64,000 nt of DNA, taken from NCBI GenBank assembly GCA_018340375.1, contig JAFFJZ010000010.1, forward strand, positions 868,001-932,000. Reading direction: 5' to 3'. The notes below the pieces were generated by a model, which saw only the letters and a list, made by a program, of their open reading frames with translations, was not told the origin of the DNA and ran no database searches. The position numbers and the translations under genes are program-made. This stretch comes from Gonatopus flavifemur (taxonomy: Eukaryota > Arthropoda > Insecta > Hymenoptera > Dryinidae). Below, in pieces: positions 36,789 through 48,385 of the stretch (position 1 is its first letter; each line of letters begins with the position of its first letter).

Positions 36789-38689
36789 TATAAGAGATAC
36801 AAGACTCCGCAACACATCATTTTTGTAACCAATTGGACGTCAGAGAAGATTCTGAGCAGCCATTCCATCTTGGGCCAGATGGTTAGAAATAGAGGGGAAT
36901 TCAAAACCGTATGAATTCATTTTTGCACCATTCTCCACCAGTCATAGAATTCTAAAATTTCATAATTAAGATATCTGAAAAATCGGCAAATCCAGTGACC
37001 TCGCTCAGCAGAAATACTCTAGGCAGCGACAGAGACATGTAATGCTGAACGAAAGCATTTCTGCTAGGGTTGTAATTTTTCCTAACCCCGTGCACATACT
37101 CATTGCGACTAGAAAATGATTGATTTTCCGCCATGTTCCATTGGTGTTGTTCAACTAGATCTGAAGATTACTCAATTCCCGGTTGAACTCGAATCAACGC
37201 ATCTAATCGTAAACTAAATTCCTATGTAGCAATTTTGACAAATATTCATTGATCGAAGCTTTGAGAAGTTGAACCATGTGGATCCAAGTTTTTGGAATTG
37301 TTAGAAAGCGTATCAGTACTTCTGGATTCGAGCTTCTCTTCATGGTGTAAGAATTTGTCACGAGCGGATTGAACATTGTGAGCTTCGTACGTCTTCGACA
37401 AAATTCTGCAAGCTCGTCTGTGTAGAGATGATACCGAGGTGGAAAATCAGCTACGTGTAAGAATCATACACGCGGTGATATCATTGTGATACGTAGATAT
37501 GTTGTTCCAATTTTGGTTTCAAAGTTGAGTGTGGCAACTAAATTTGCAACTATTCATACCCGAAGTTGAGTATATATACTGAGATTAGGGAAGTAGAATA
37601 ATTCTCATTCATCCAAATACGATTCTTTTTCATCGAATACATTGATCGAATCAATTGTTAAATAGTAGTTGCTTATATAATTCCCTTTTCCCTCGATGTT
37701 GGAATATATATTATCCAGCAAAAGAAAATGCAAGAATTTCAACATCACGTGGGAAAATAATTTCACAATGTGTGCTCAAATACAGAGTAAGTAAATAGCA
37801 ATTTTCTCAGTAAACCTTCATGGAGTTTCCACCTCTCAGATTCTAACCGGTATTGTATTTTCGTTTGATTTGATGATCCACGAAGCGTGTGAATTGTTTC
37901 AAGTATGTATGTGTATAAAAAACCGAATCCAAGAGGATGTCAAGAAATCTTTAATAAATACGTCTTTGTGCCAGTATTTTATATTGAAGCGTCTTCGAAT
38001 AATCTCACACAAAGGATTTGACAAAAGGAAAATGAGAAGAAAAATCGGCTGTTTTCTGTCTTCTCCAAATGAAAGATTTGTATTTTCGAAGAAAAGAATA
38101 GAATTGAATTCGTAATTCACGCACAAACTTCACGATCGAAACAGGTACATCCGGTATACGATTGGTAGTAACATTCCTCAATCAAGAGAGTGTATATTCC
38201 AATTCTTGAAATCGATATTTTGCGTATTGGAACTGTTAGTGTACTATGTGTCCCGAATGATCAATTGTTAATGTATCGAGACACTTTCGACATGACAAAT
38301 TATTATTCAGAGTTACTTAAAATACTAAGAAACGTAATCGAAATAGTGATGTGAGCGATATTATGGTACTTTTGCACGATGAATCATAAAAATTGTGACC
38401 TAGCATCACGAAGCTGGCACCCTCTCAATTAAAACCGTGATCATCTCCGGTATTCCTTTATTATTGAAACTCGAAGAAAAGAAATCGATAAATTCTATAC
38501 CGTGATACAAGGGTTGCTTATCGAAGAATCGTCAATTAGTTTAAAAAATGTTATATCAACGTTTGCCAATATGAAATTTTTGTTCTGGCCAACGAAACGT
38601 TCATTAGCATCTTTTGAAACAATAGATTGAAGCAATACACTTTGATATTGTTAAAACGATGGAACGAAATGTATAATATAATATCGAGG

Positions 38690-39060
38690 GACCTGTACGG
38701 TCGGGCTTGCTTTCTTGCTCTTTTTCCTTCTTTCTCGCTCATACGTATAACTTCTACACGCCATGAGCCAGCGAGTGAGTTGGAAGGTAACGTGGCGAAT
38801 CGAAGAGGGAGGGAGAAAGAGACAGAGAGAGAGAGAGAGAGTGAGAGGAGGGGGAGAAAAAGAGAAAGAGAGAAGAGAACCGGGTCCGGGTCAATAAGAC
38901 ACGCGAGAGAGAAAGATGGTAAGAGAGCGAGAAGCAAACCTGGAGCGCGCATTCCCAGGGCCAGGCATTGGCAGCTTAACAAACGAAGGGGCAGAAAAGA
39001 GATGGAATTAAGGGGCAGAAGAAAGGGAAGAAAGAAAAAAACCACAGGGGAACGGAATGA
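38690..39060. promoter_or_regulatory. Purine-rich GC-elevated island
   Basis: Long GAGAGA/GGAAAGA tracts with CpG-containing words (CGGGTCCGGGTC, GCGAGAAGC, GGAGCGCGC) differ sharply from the flanks. Candidate plus-strand donors occur (GATG then GTAAGAG near 38915; GAAG then GTAACG near 38786). A long frame spanning it encodes only low-complexity Arg/Glu/Lys and is not convincing as protein. GAGA-factor binding, a promoter or an untranslated exon are possible. I cannot choose among them. Confidence 0.3.
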
Positions 39061-39578
39061 ATACTATGAAGAAAAAGAGAAGACAATTTTTGTACAAAAT
39101 TATAACATCAAACACTTCACCGGAATTAATTTTTCCCTCATATTCTTTTTCGTCCTCTCTAATCCATCGAATACGTATTCGATGTTATACGGTAAACGGA
39201 AATATTTGCATCACGTTTAATTGAAATCAATACATTGTTCTTTATAATTTCACTGAAATCTATTTGGATGATTGCATGAACTGTTGTATCTATTCATTCG
39301 AGGGGAAATGATTTCTTAAATTTTCTTTCCCATGTAAAACGAATGAATATTCTTTCTCTTGTACTTTCCTGACTAATCAGAACATCCTGCGGAAAATGAG
39401 TGCATATCCCACCGCATATCATTGTAATAACAATATCCACGTATTCTATCAAAGATGTAAAAAAGCTGTGCTTTCCAAGAAAACGCATCTCCCACGGATT
39501 TCTTTTTTGCTTGGCTTTTTTTCTAATTAGTTCTCCTAGCGGTGAGTGGTTTAACTCGTTTTTGAAGAATTGTTAAGA

Positions 39579-39886
39579 CCAGCGTACCATCCGAGTAAAC
39601 ATCTTATCTGCAAGATTTCTCCGCACTGAACTTATGAAACAGTCTGAAATTTTCAGGGAATAATCTTTGATACTTTATCATTTGCTCATACAGAGTCTAA
39701 ATTTCAAATTTCGAAAAAAATTTTCCTTTACCGACTGAGAAGAATTTTTGTTCGAAATTGGAAATTCGGGCTATGTACCGCAATTCGTTAAGTATCAAAG
39801 ATTATTCCCTGAAAATTTCAGACTGTTCGATAAGTTCAGTTCAGAAGAATCTTGCAGACAAAATGTTTACTCGGATGGTACGCTGG
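39579..39886. repeat. Palindromic element, family E copy 1
   Basis: The left end CCAGCGTACCATCCGAGTAA pairs with the right end TTACTCGGATGGTACGCTGG. Pairing continues through GTCTGAAATTTTCAGGGAAT and AATCTTTGATACTT. It is non-coding, 308 bp. Related copies lie at 42485 and 43951. Confidence 0.85.
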
Positions 39887-40604
39887 TTTCCCCTTACATG
39901 GAGGACAAAAAAGGAAACATTTATCTCACGAGTTGTGCTTGAATCTCGAATTCAAGGGAGAAATGATATCACACGAAATTTCGAAATCCAATCGATCCAG
40001 TTACAAAAAGAAAATGTGAAAATTCTCATCTAGATAAAACCCCGTCGAGCCTGTTTCGAATGAACGTATTATTGAACTGCCCAGCTTTTAGGTTCCATCT
40101 ATTTTGTGATTGGATTTGATAAGGCGAGCTGAAAGTCGATAAAATTTCATGAATGATGATTCAAATACATGCACCAAGCCTATCAAAACTACATCGAATC
40201 CCATCGAATCGGTTTATGTGGTTTAAAGGAAATCTAACGATAGGACATTCGAAATATCCAATGATTAAATCATAAGAACATGGAGTGATCGAATTTTTAC
40301 ATTACCATGTAAAAAAATATTCCGTTGAAAGGAATTGGGAATTGCACATATAAATACGATTTTTGTATATTTGATGATTGAAAACATTGAATGTGGATTC
40401 CTTTCGATTCTAATGTTTTCCAAATCCTTCTCGAAAGGTAAAATTTCCGTTTGTTAATTGGTCTCAGTAATGAATTTCTCCGAAATTGTTCTGAACAATT
40501 CAAATTTGTGCATTTCAATTTCTGTCAATTTATAACCTCTTTTACGACTCAATTGGAATTTTATTCCGTATCACACAATTTTTATGCGATTCATTGGAAC
40601 AGTT

Positions 40605-40829
40605 CCCTAGTGGAAATGTTTTCGAATTTGGTTGAATTTCATTAGATTTTGTTAAATCTCGCTGAATTTCACTCACGAATCGAACTCTCTTTCCATGAAA
40701 CATCAACAAAAAAAGATGAATTTCAACAAATTTCGATGAAATTAAATCAAATTCACGAATCTTTGCCAATTTTCTTTGATTTTTGTGAAGATCCACGGAT
40801 TTTTGTCAATTTTTATCAAAAAAGTCCCA
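40605..40829. repeat. Diverged repeat of the CCCTAGTGGAAA type
   Basis: It begins CCCTAGTGGAAATG, the reverse complement of the right terminus of the 46292-46543 element (CCACTAGGG). It is filled with GAATTTC and TTTGTCAATTTTT words typical of those copies. The other end is unclear, because the palindrome at 40830 abuts it. Confidence 0.45.
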
Positions 40830-41111
40830 CCCTGGTTAAAGTTTCAAAGCAATTCATGAGAAAATGGTCTTTCTATGAAACACTATGGATTTTGCAATAG
40901 AATATTCATAAATGAATCACGAAGTCCGATGAATTTGTGCTTATGATTTATCACGAACCCTTATGAATATAAATTCACAGGTATTTATGATGAAACATAA
41001 GAACGAATTCATAAGACTTTGTGATTTACTTATGAATATTCTGTTGCAAAATCCATAGTGTTTCATAGTAAGAGCATTCTCTTATGAATTGCTATGCCAC
41101 TTCAACCAGGG
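40830..41111. repeat. Near-perfect 282-bp palindrome
   Basis: Left arm and reverse-complemented right arm agree almost throughout: CCCTGGTTAAAGT against CCCTGGTTGAAGT, then AGCAATTCAT, CTATGAAACACTATGGATTT, TGCAAtAGAATATTCATAA and AATCAC. The loop is minimal, so the whole element can fold into one hairpin. Its ends are of the CCCTGGTT type shared by other elements here. Confidence 0.85.
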
Positions 41112-41668
41112 CAAATTGAGAATGAAATTGAACAATAGTTTTTCCATCAGGTTATTATTTGGAATGTAAATTACTAGGTCTCTTGATTCGCCCGGATGCA
41201 ACGAGTTCACAAATTACATTTCCAGTTGAAACAGCTAATTTCAGAAATTAATCTGTATTTGTATCCCTCTAGAGGTATTCGGAAATCGTATTCGTTCTCA
41301 TTAAAATTCCCAATTCCCTTGAATGGATAATTTCTCACAGGGTATTCTTTATCGATTGACCTGACGTATGAAATTTTTGCATTAAATTGGAACATCATTT
41401 GCCTTTATGTGGAAAAAGTCTATGCATTCTTTGGTTTGAATCCCACGGGTTTGCAATTATTGAAATGACACTCCGAATTACTGCACGTGTACAAGAGATC
41501 AATGGATATTCACCAAGTTTTCAAATTAAACAAAACTAATTCCGATTAATCAGTTACATTTTCAATCTCAACATAGTGAAATTACAATCGCAGGGACAGG
41601 ATAATCTGATTGATTCCAACTTGGGAAGATACGAATCGATGAATGATCGTAGATATTCACTCACACAT

Positions 41669-41759
41669 CACCATAGTCTCAGAAAAATTCATAGAGAATT
41701 CTTATGGAGCTGATTGTGTCCTTTATGAATTCTTCAAGAATTCTTTCAGGACTGTGGTG
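41669..41759. repeat. Short palindromic element
   Basis: CACCATAGTCTCAGAAAAAT then TCATAGAGAATTC pairs with GAATTCTTCAAGAATTC then TTTCAGGACTGTGGTG. About 91 bp. Confidence 0.6.
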
Positions 41760-41840
41760 CTGTGGAGGCATTGATGGTAGAGCATGTGATTGGAATTACA
41801 AAGTTTTCTTCTGATATGTGACAGGAATACACTGTTTCCG

Positions 41841-42046
41841 AAGGTGATACCAGCACCATGATACTAGCTGAAGCACTTGTAACAAATTATTCGAAAATGA
41901 AGCAATATCGTTGAAATCTCGCCTTGTACAGGGTATCTGCAATCAATCGTAATGGCCTGTACAGGCTGAAATTTTGATCATGTTGCTTCTTTTTCGAATG
42001 ATTGGTCAAAAACGATCCGGGTAGTGTCTGGCCGCTTGTATCCCTT
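41841..42046. repeat. GGGGATACC palindrome family, diverged copy
   Basis: It shares order and words with 49899-50109: GATACCAGC, AAATTATTCGAAAATGAAGC, AAATCTCGCCTTGTACAGG, then the mirrored GCCTGTACAGGC, AAGAAGC-complement and GTATCCC. The flanking TTAA is not preserved. Confidence 0.6.
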
Positions 42047-42484
42047 CAAAGTAGAAATATCGCAACTCCGGAAACAATGGATTTCATTTTCAGGAAATTT
42101 CAGATATCGTACGAATTTTTGTAATATGTTATAGAAAAGTTCTGTAACTAAAGTCATATTATAGGAATCAACGAACAACGTTTACCGCAATCAATTCCCC
42201 ACGTGTTGAGATATAAATCAGAAGTATTGATTAGTACACATGCGTATATATATATATATGTTTTCACTCTTAGAAATTTGAATATGCACCCGCACAGCAC
42301 AGGAGTTCAAAAAGGATTCTTGAGGAATCATATTGAATTTATTAAGCTGCAAGCTTTCTGTCTTCTACACTGTCAAGAATATCTGGAAGTTCTTTTCCAT
42401 CACGTACATGAATTCAGGTTCGCACACATTCTACATTACATTTAAGGGGATATCAGCGATCCCCGTTGATGCAACCCGTCATAC

Positions 42485-42720
42485 AAGCATACCGACTGAG
42501 TAAACTTTTTCTCGACAAGAATACTTTGAACTGAATTCATGTAGGAATATGAAATTTTCAGGAATCAATCTTCAATCCTATATCTATCGTAGTACATAGC
42601 TCGAATTTTGAATTCCGAGAAGAAAGTTCGTGTTACCAACTGAAAAAAACATGTTTCTTTTGAAATTTCGAATTCGGATGATGTATCACGATGGATGAAA
42701 GATTGAAGATTTTGGGAGAT
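42485..42720. repeat. Palindromic element, family E copy 2 (diverged)
   Basis: It begins GCATACCGACTGAGTAAACT and contains GAACTGAATTCATG, TGAAATTTTCAGGAATCAAT and a central palindrome around CTCGAATTTTGAATTCCGAG. The right arm has ATCACGATGGATGAAAGATTG. Blocks match 39579-39886 and 43951-44252. Confidence 0.55.
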
Positions 42721-43950
42721 TTGTCTCCTTTGGAACAATTACTGAATTTCCACTAAATTCGCAGGATAAGAGAAAATACTACTGTTATCGATCGATAGTG
42801 GAGTAAAAATGTGTACTTTATCATGCATAAGTTTGTACGCTCATACTAAAGAATGTTTGTTGAATTATTTATTTTTACTACACTATCGAACAATAACTGG
42901 TTTTTTCTCTTATCCTGCCACTTTAGTAGGAAATTGAGTAATTTCTGACCCTTTATTTTTCTCCGTGTACTCGAGTTATCTCTAATCCCTAAGATAAATT
43001 TTATACACACTGTATCAAACACGCTAGGACAGTCATTGAACATCAAATTATTCCACTCCGGTTACATCGAGTCCTCGAGCTATATTTTGTTGAAATGAAA
43101 CTCTGTATCGATTCATCATCTTTTCGAATGGAACAATAGTATAAAACGAAGCTTTTATAATTGAAATTTCATTCGATACACAATACCCTACGAAACTGTA
43201 CATTTTTAAATAAAATGTCACAGATTGATTCCTCAAAAATTAAAATTGGTGATCGTTGTTTGACACGAACGATATCGTCAAACTCTTTTACAAAGTCACT
43301 TTTCATTTTATCAGAGTAAAACATTCTTTCACAAAGACCAGAAATGTAACTCGACGCAGGTAAAGGTTAAACAACCGATACTTGTGAAATTAATTTTCTA
43401 CCTTCGGAATTAAAAGGAATAATAAATCTTTCCCGAGTTTGAAGGGCCCTTCTCAGTCCGAAGTGGAAAAGAAACATGTTTTTTTCAACCAATTTTTCCT
43501 TTTCGAAAGACAAACGGAACAGATGTCGAGGAGGTTTTTCAATTCGAATAAACTGTATTTTATCATCATATTTTCGATATTATATAGCTAAAGCAATTCA
43601 ATATATCGCAATTATAAATTTAAATAAACGAAAATGTTGATAGTTGTTGTGAACTACTACGCTCGTGTAGAGATCTGCTCGGCAAGTTGAACTGCAATAA
43701 AATAACGATTGTCTTTTTCAATTTTGAACGAAATGAATTAGATTCAAAGTCATTGTTCATAATATGGTTGCGAGATTCGGAATGAAGTTGGATAAGAACT
43801 GTCATAGAACCAACAAATTAACAAAACCGCTTATTTTTTCCATTCCATGGCGAATTTTTTTCTGAATATTTCTACAAACCTTTCTGAACATACGCGACTT
43901 TTTTTTATAAGGGATGTCCTTATTTTGGAAAACTCAATGTGTTTGAATAC

Positions 43951-44252
43951 ACGGAGTTACCATCGGAGCAAGTTTTCTTGCGACAAAATTTTCGAAACTG
44001 AATCCATGAAAAAATCTGAACGAAATTCTCAGAAACGATTCTTTGAACCTCCATCTACACCTGTATAGAGCCCGAATTTTGAATTTCGAAATGAAATTTT
44101 TCCTCAAAATTTGTTTTTTGGAATTCAAAATTCGGACTCTATACTGACGTAGGAAAAGTTTCAAAGAATCTTTCCTGAGATTTTCAGACTTTTACGTGAA
44201 TTCAGTTTCGAGTATTTTGTTACAAAAAAACCTTGCTCCCATGGTAACTCTG
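43951..44252. repeat. Palindromic element, family E copy 3
   Basis: The left arm ACGGAGTTACCATCGGAGCA pairs with the right arm TTGCTCCCATGGTAACTCTG. GAAACTGAATCCATG, AAATCTGAACGAAATTCTCA and GATTCTTTGAA pair with their mirror images. The centre GCCCGAATTTTGAATTTCG resembles the other copies. Confidence 0.7.
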
Positions 44253-44492
44253 GTATCCTCTGAAAAGTCAAAGGAACACCGTTTTACGGTATTTTTAGGT
44301 ATGCTCTTTCAGAATTCGTAGTGAAAATTGAGTTTCCACCGCCAGAAAATTGAATGTGACCAATCTGAACATATAAGCAAGGAAACATCACAAAAATCAC
44401 ACACCGTTCATACGAAAAGAAAGCATTATATTTGCTAAACAGTCTATCTGTGGCGATAAGAGTCGGCCATTGTTAAAAATTAAGACATGACC

Positions 44493-44627
44493 AGGGATGC
44501 ACGATATTCCACGGGATCGATATTTTTTATAGAATTTCTGTCGTGTTCATATTGAATTTGACTAATTATTGATCAAAAATATGTGGCAACTGTATATAAA
44601 GTATCGATATCGTGAAATATAGTACAT
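44493..44627. repeat. Family B MITE, copy 4
   Basis: The left end AGGGATGCACGATATTCCAC and the right end ATATCGTGAAATATAGTACAT are inverted repeats. Part of the interior (GTTCATATTGAATTTG) runs in reverse relative to copies 1-3. Confidence 0.75.
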
Positions 44628-44824
44628 TACTAAGCATGGTGGTCTCAAAATGGTGGCTGAATGAGCAAAAGTTTAAGAAATCACAGTTTCTTGGACATTT
44701 TACTTATATTTCAACAAATTACACGATATTGAAAGATCGCTGAAGTGAAGATTGATAAAATGCGTTGATTTGTTAACATTGAGGATATTGAAACATTATG
44801 AAACTTTGAAATCCATTTAGAAAT

Positions 44825-45295
44825 GCAGGAGATCTTTTAGATGTCAAATCAGCATAGTCTAAAAGCCATCTTGACAGACTTTCTGAATATCTTTTACACA
44901 TCTTAAAAATTGTGTGAATAAGAAGGGTAAAAGTCACGCCATATTTCTTTTTCAGAACTCATTTTCAGAAGTCATCCTTTTGTGGTGTCTGGGATGTTTC
45001 AATGATGTCAAAAAGACATCTCAGGAACATTCAAAACATATTCCGAAAATATTTAAAACGTGTCTTGGAAAAATTCAAAACGTATCTTAAAAGAAGTCTT
45101 CTACATATCTAAAACATATCTTTGTCAGCGTGTATGGAACATATCTTTTGCAAGACCTTTTTCAGATATTTAAAACTTGTTGAAATGTGTTGCAAAAGAC
45201 AACTTTTGGATGTTGAGAAGATATCTTCACGAAAGTCTTCCATGATTTCAAGACATCTTTTATATAATAATAGATATCTTTTTGTTTGTTAGGTA
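44825..45295. repeat. Degenerate array of AGACATCTT/AAACATATCTT words
   Basis: About 470 bp in which AAACATATCTT, AAGACATCTTT, AAACGTGTCTTGG and AAAACGTATCTTAAAAG recur every 15-25 bases with drift. It ends TCTTTTTGTTTGTTAGG. There is no open frame. It could be an old satellite-like array or the arms of a decayed foldback element, and a short relative is at 23080. Confidence 0.5.
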
Positions 45296-45649
45296 CTTTT
45301 GAATTGCATTCAGATTTCTCCACTAAATTCGAATCCTTTACTTCAGGTTGAGAAAACCGATAACAGTCATTCGTGTATTCATAATCAACATTTTTCCAAG
45401 TTTCGAATGACGAAGAAATGTATTCAGCTCGAGGATACCGTTAAACGAGTAATAAATATTTTCCATCGGGGATTCATGAAATTCTCATGAATTCGTTCCC
45501 TGAGTTAATAGACATTTAAATGAATTGGAAAACCGAGAATTTCATATTCAAAATCCATACATTGAAAAATATTGATGATGTATGTGAAACACGAGTTCAT
45601 TGTATGATGAAACATTTTTTTTTCCTTATAAAAATTTTCTTCGTCAAAC

Positions 45650-45970
45650 GAACGGGCAAAAAGAGGGAAAAGGAAACCGACGGAAAGTAAGAGAATGCAC
45701 GACGGTTAAAGCGGGAGAGGAGGAATAAGAGGCATGGGGAGGAAAGGAAACATCAATATACCGCGCGAAGGGGCAAAAGAGAAAAAGATCGCCGGCGATT
45801 CGAGGGGGAGGAAGAGGAAGGGAGACAGAAAGAGGGGTAGGAAGAAGGGGAGAAAGAAAGAGAAAGAGAGAGGTAATAAAATAAGAAAATAGAACAGTGC
45901 GCCGCAGTGGTTTGAGAGAAAGGGAGAAGGGATATAGGAACGGGCGTCGAATTCTCAACGGTGTTATGTG
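45650..45970. promoter_or_regulatory. Purine-rich GC-elevated island
   Basis: GGGAGAGGAGGAATAAGAGG, GAGGGGGAGGAAGAGGAAGG and CpG words (CCGCGCGAAGG, CGCCGGCGATTCG, GCGCCGCAG) are embedded in A+T-rich DNA. The style is similar to 38690-39060 and to the minus-strand sense of 20020-20190. The pyrimidine-rich frames on the other strand encode only Ser/Pro/Leu/Phe low complexity. Confidence 0.3.
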
Positions 45971-46291
45971 TTCGTTCGGGCGAATCAAGTCGATCTTGCA
46001 CGAAATTAACCGATTCCCATTCGGGTGGGAATTTGGTTGGAAATATTATTTTCGAAATAACATATTTTTCTTTTTTATATCTAAATAAAATATAACTGTA
46101 ATTGTCGATATAATTATTTTTCCTCACAAACTTTGGGAATATTTTCTTTTCCTCTAATCAAAAATGCTGCGCAAAATTGATACATCTACGTAAACGATCG
46201 AATAATTCTCAAACCTTCATACAAAATGAACAAATAAGGAGAAAAGGAACAAACGACGTTATTTATTATCAAATAAGTATTACTGGAAATT

Positions 46292-46543
46292 CCCTGACGG
46301 AAAAATTTTGTTGAATTTTGTTCACTTTTGGCACAACAATATTTCAATAAAATTAAATAAAAATTCTCAAACTTCAACGAACTTTGATGGAAGTCAACAA
46401 ATTTCACTGAAAGTGATTGAATTTTGTGAACAATTATTGAATTATACCGAAATTCCGTTTAGTTGAGTTGAATTTTGCTAATTTTCAATGAAAACCGAAT
46501 GTGTCAAAAGTTAATGAAATTCAACAAAATTTGTCCACTAGGG
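46292..46543. repeat. CCCTGGTTGAAAAA element, copy 2
   Basis: It begins CCCTGACGGAAAAATTTTGT and ends TTTGTCCACTAGGG. TTCACTTTTGGCACAACAAT and GAATGTGTCAAAAGT align with the copy at 8056-8287. Confidence 0.8.
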
Positions 46544-46549
46544 TTGTTA

Positions 46550-48280
46550 GTGTCACCGAGCATAGCGATTCGTATTTCGGGATCGCAATGAACATGAAAT
46601 GATAGAAGGACATTTTCAAAATATCTCCTCATTTGATTAGCGTACTCTAGTTTTTTTGCGCGGATAACGTTTTTATGAATCATCAACCTCTTCGTTTTGG
46701 CAAAAATTAGACAATCATTCTGTACACGGAGAAAAGAATATAATAATGGTTATCAGACAAAGTATAGTAATGCAAGTGTCAACGTGTTTTGATTTTCATT
46801 CCCAATATTCGAATCATGACGCAATGGATATGAATGTTTATATATTATTTGAAATTGAGGCTAGAGAGGGTGGATGCGTCTCTCAAACCATTATCATAGA
46901 TTGCATGGCGCCTGCCGGACGGTAGCCCACTGTCTCAAGAAATTTATCCATTCCTATTTGACTACCTAACGTACACATTGCAACGGATCACAGGTGATCG
47001 AATAATTTATTTTACGATTTGTACGAGACATTATTCAAGTTCTTTAGACGATGATTTAAACAATGAGAAGAACTCATATTCAAGTTCAACTATGGTGCGT
47101 CGTAAGTCATAACACTGTGAAATCCAAAGAAAACTGACCTCCGATGAACATTGACAAAGAGAATCTGCGGTCAAATAAATATTCATGTGGGATTTATGAA
47201 CACGTCTATTCGCATGTAGAGGAGCCCGATATTGCTCACAATCATGTACCAAACTATGTAATTATTTCACGACATTGATCAATTCAACCGAAAAAAGTAA
47301 CCGATTTTCATATTTTATAATGACTCTTCAACCGTCATTTCATGTCTAAGCATCCATTGTGAAAGTATTTTTTTTTTAAATCGAAGAACAACGGAATGAT
47401 AGTGTATTTGAAATCCGTTTTTTCATTATCAAAAATTAGGAATTGTCCCATTGATTTTCCTTTTTGAATACTCTAAATTCCAAGATAAACACATGTATGA
47501 CTTCGTAAATATACTTCTAATCCTCATTCACATAGTCTTTGACATCGTATTTATGCATTCTAGAAGCAATATGTAATTTGCATCAACTTGAATGAATCGA
47601 TCAATTCTGCTGGAAATAATCTATTGGGGATAGTGAAATTTATATTGATTTTCAGCAAGACTATCGTGTTTTGGATGCGTACTTGAATCCGATGGATCTA
47701 GAATATATTCAACTGAAATTGTTCATCCATCCACTCGATTCTTCCTCTTATTTGCTCGAGAATTGACCGGAGGAAGAGAGACAAAACGATGGATTATCTA
47801 GTGGAAACCATGTGAGTTCTGTGTTGGAAGTTTGCCCCTAGGGTGCAGATTAAGGAATTTAAATAGAATGTTGTAAACGTAGTTTCAATGTACGTACGCG
47901 GACCTGAAATGATTATACAAAAAAATTCACTCGAACAACTTTCCCACGTATAATGAATGAAAAGCATCGTTCGGCTAGAATAATGGTACCCAAGCGTCAA
48001 GAAAACATGATGAAAATGTGCCTCCCATATTATCTCTTCACTCATTTTTTGAACAAAAAGATTGACAAGGGATGACCTTGAAGAGGTTTATCGAATCAGA
48101 GGTTTAGGTACGTTATTTTTAATTTTTCAATCATAAATCGGTGTGAAGATGGGTATATTTTAGAATCCTGTAATAAGGATTATAAAATATGTTCTATGAG
48201 ATATTTATGAATTGTTCTGTGAAAAATTTCAATATATTCAAAAATTATAATTGAATCAGTAGCTCTTAACTACCCATGAT
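46550..48280. other. No recognisable feature
   Basis: A+T-rich sequence with short unmatched open frames on both strands and no repeat copy that I could identify. Confidence 0.5.
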
Positions 48281-48289
48281 GGAAAAAAT

Positions 48290-48385
48290 TCTTGGGAATT
48301 ATATATAATTTATATATATTTATATATCAACTATATTGAATTGTGTACAAATTAGATATAATTTTCAAAATTTTTTCACATAAGT
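48290..48385. repeat. Family A (TATATAATT) repeat, well-preserved copy
   Basis: GGGAATTATATATAATTTAT on the left, a core with CAACTATATTGAATTGTG, and TATAATTTTCAAAATTTTTT on the right. The GAAAAAATTC and AATTTTTTC edges are inverted. Confidence 0.7.

Noticed and set aside
36498..36800. Regularly recurring AGAGTGAAA words, considered as a CRISPR-like array
   Set aside because: The words occur on both strands inside inverted arms without constant spacers, and the genome is eukaryotic.
38627..39220. 197-codon plus-strand frame rich in Arg/Glu/Lys and its minus-strand partner
   Set aside because: It is open because of the GA-rich island. The composition is pure low complexity and both strands are open, so coding is not supported.
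45644..46127. Two long minus-strand Ser/Pro/Leu/Phe frames
   Set aside because: They are complements of a purine-rich tract open in several frames at once, with no recognisable motif.
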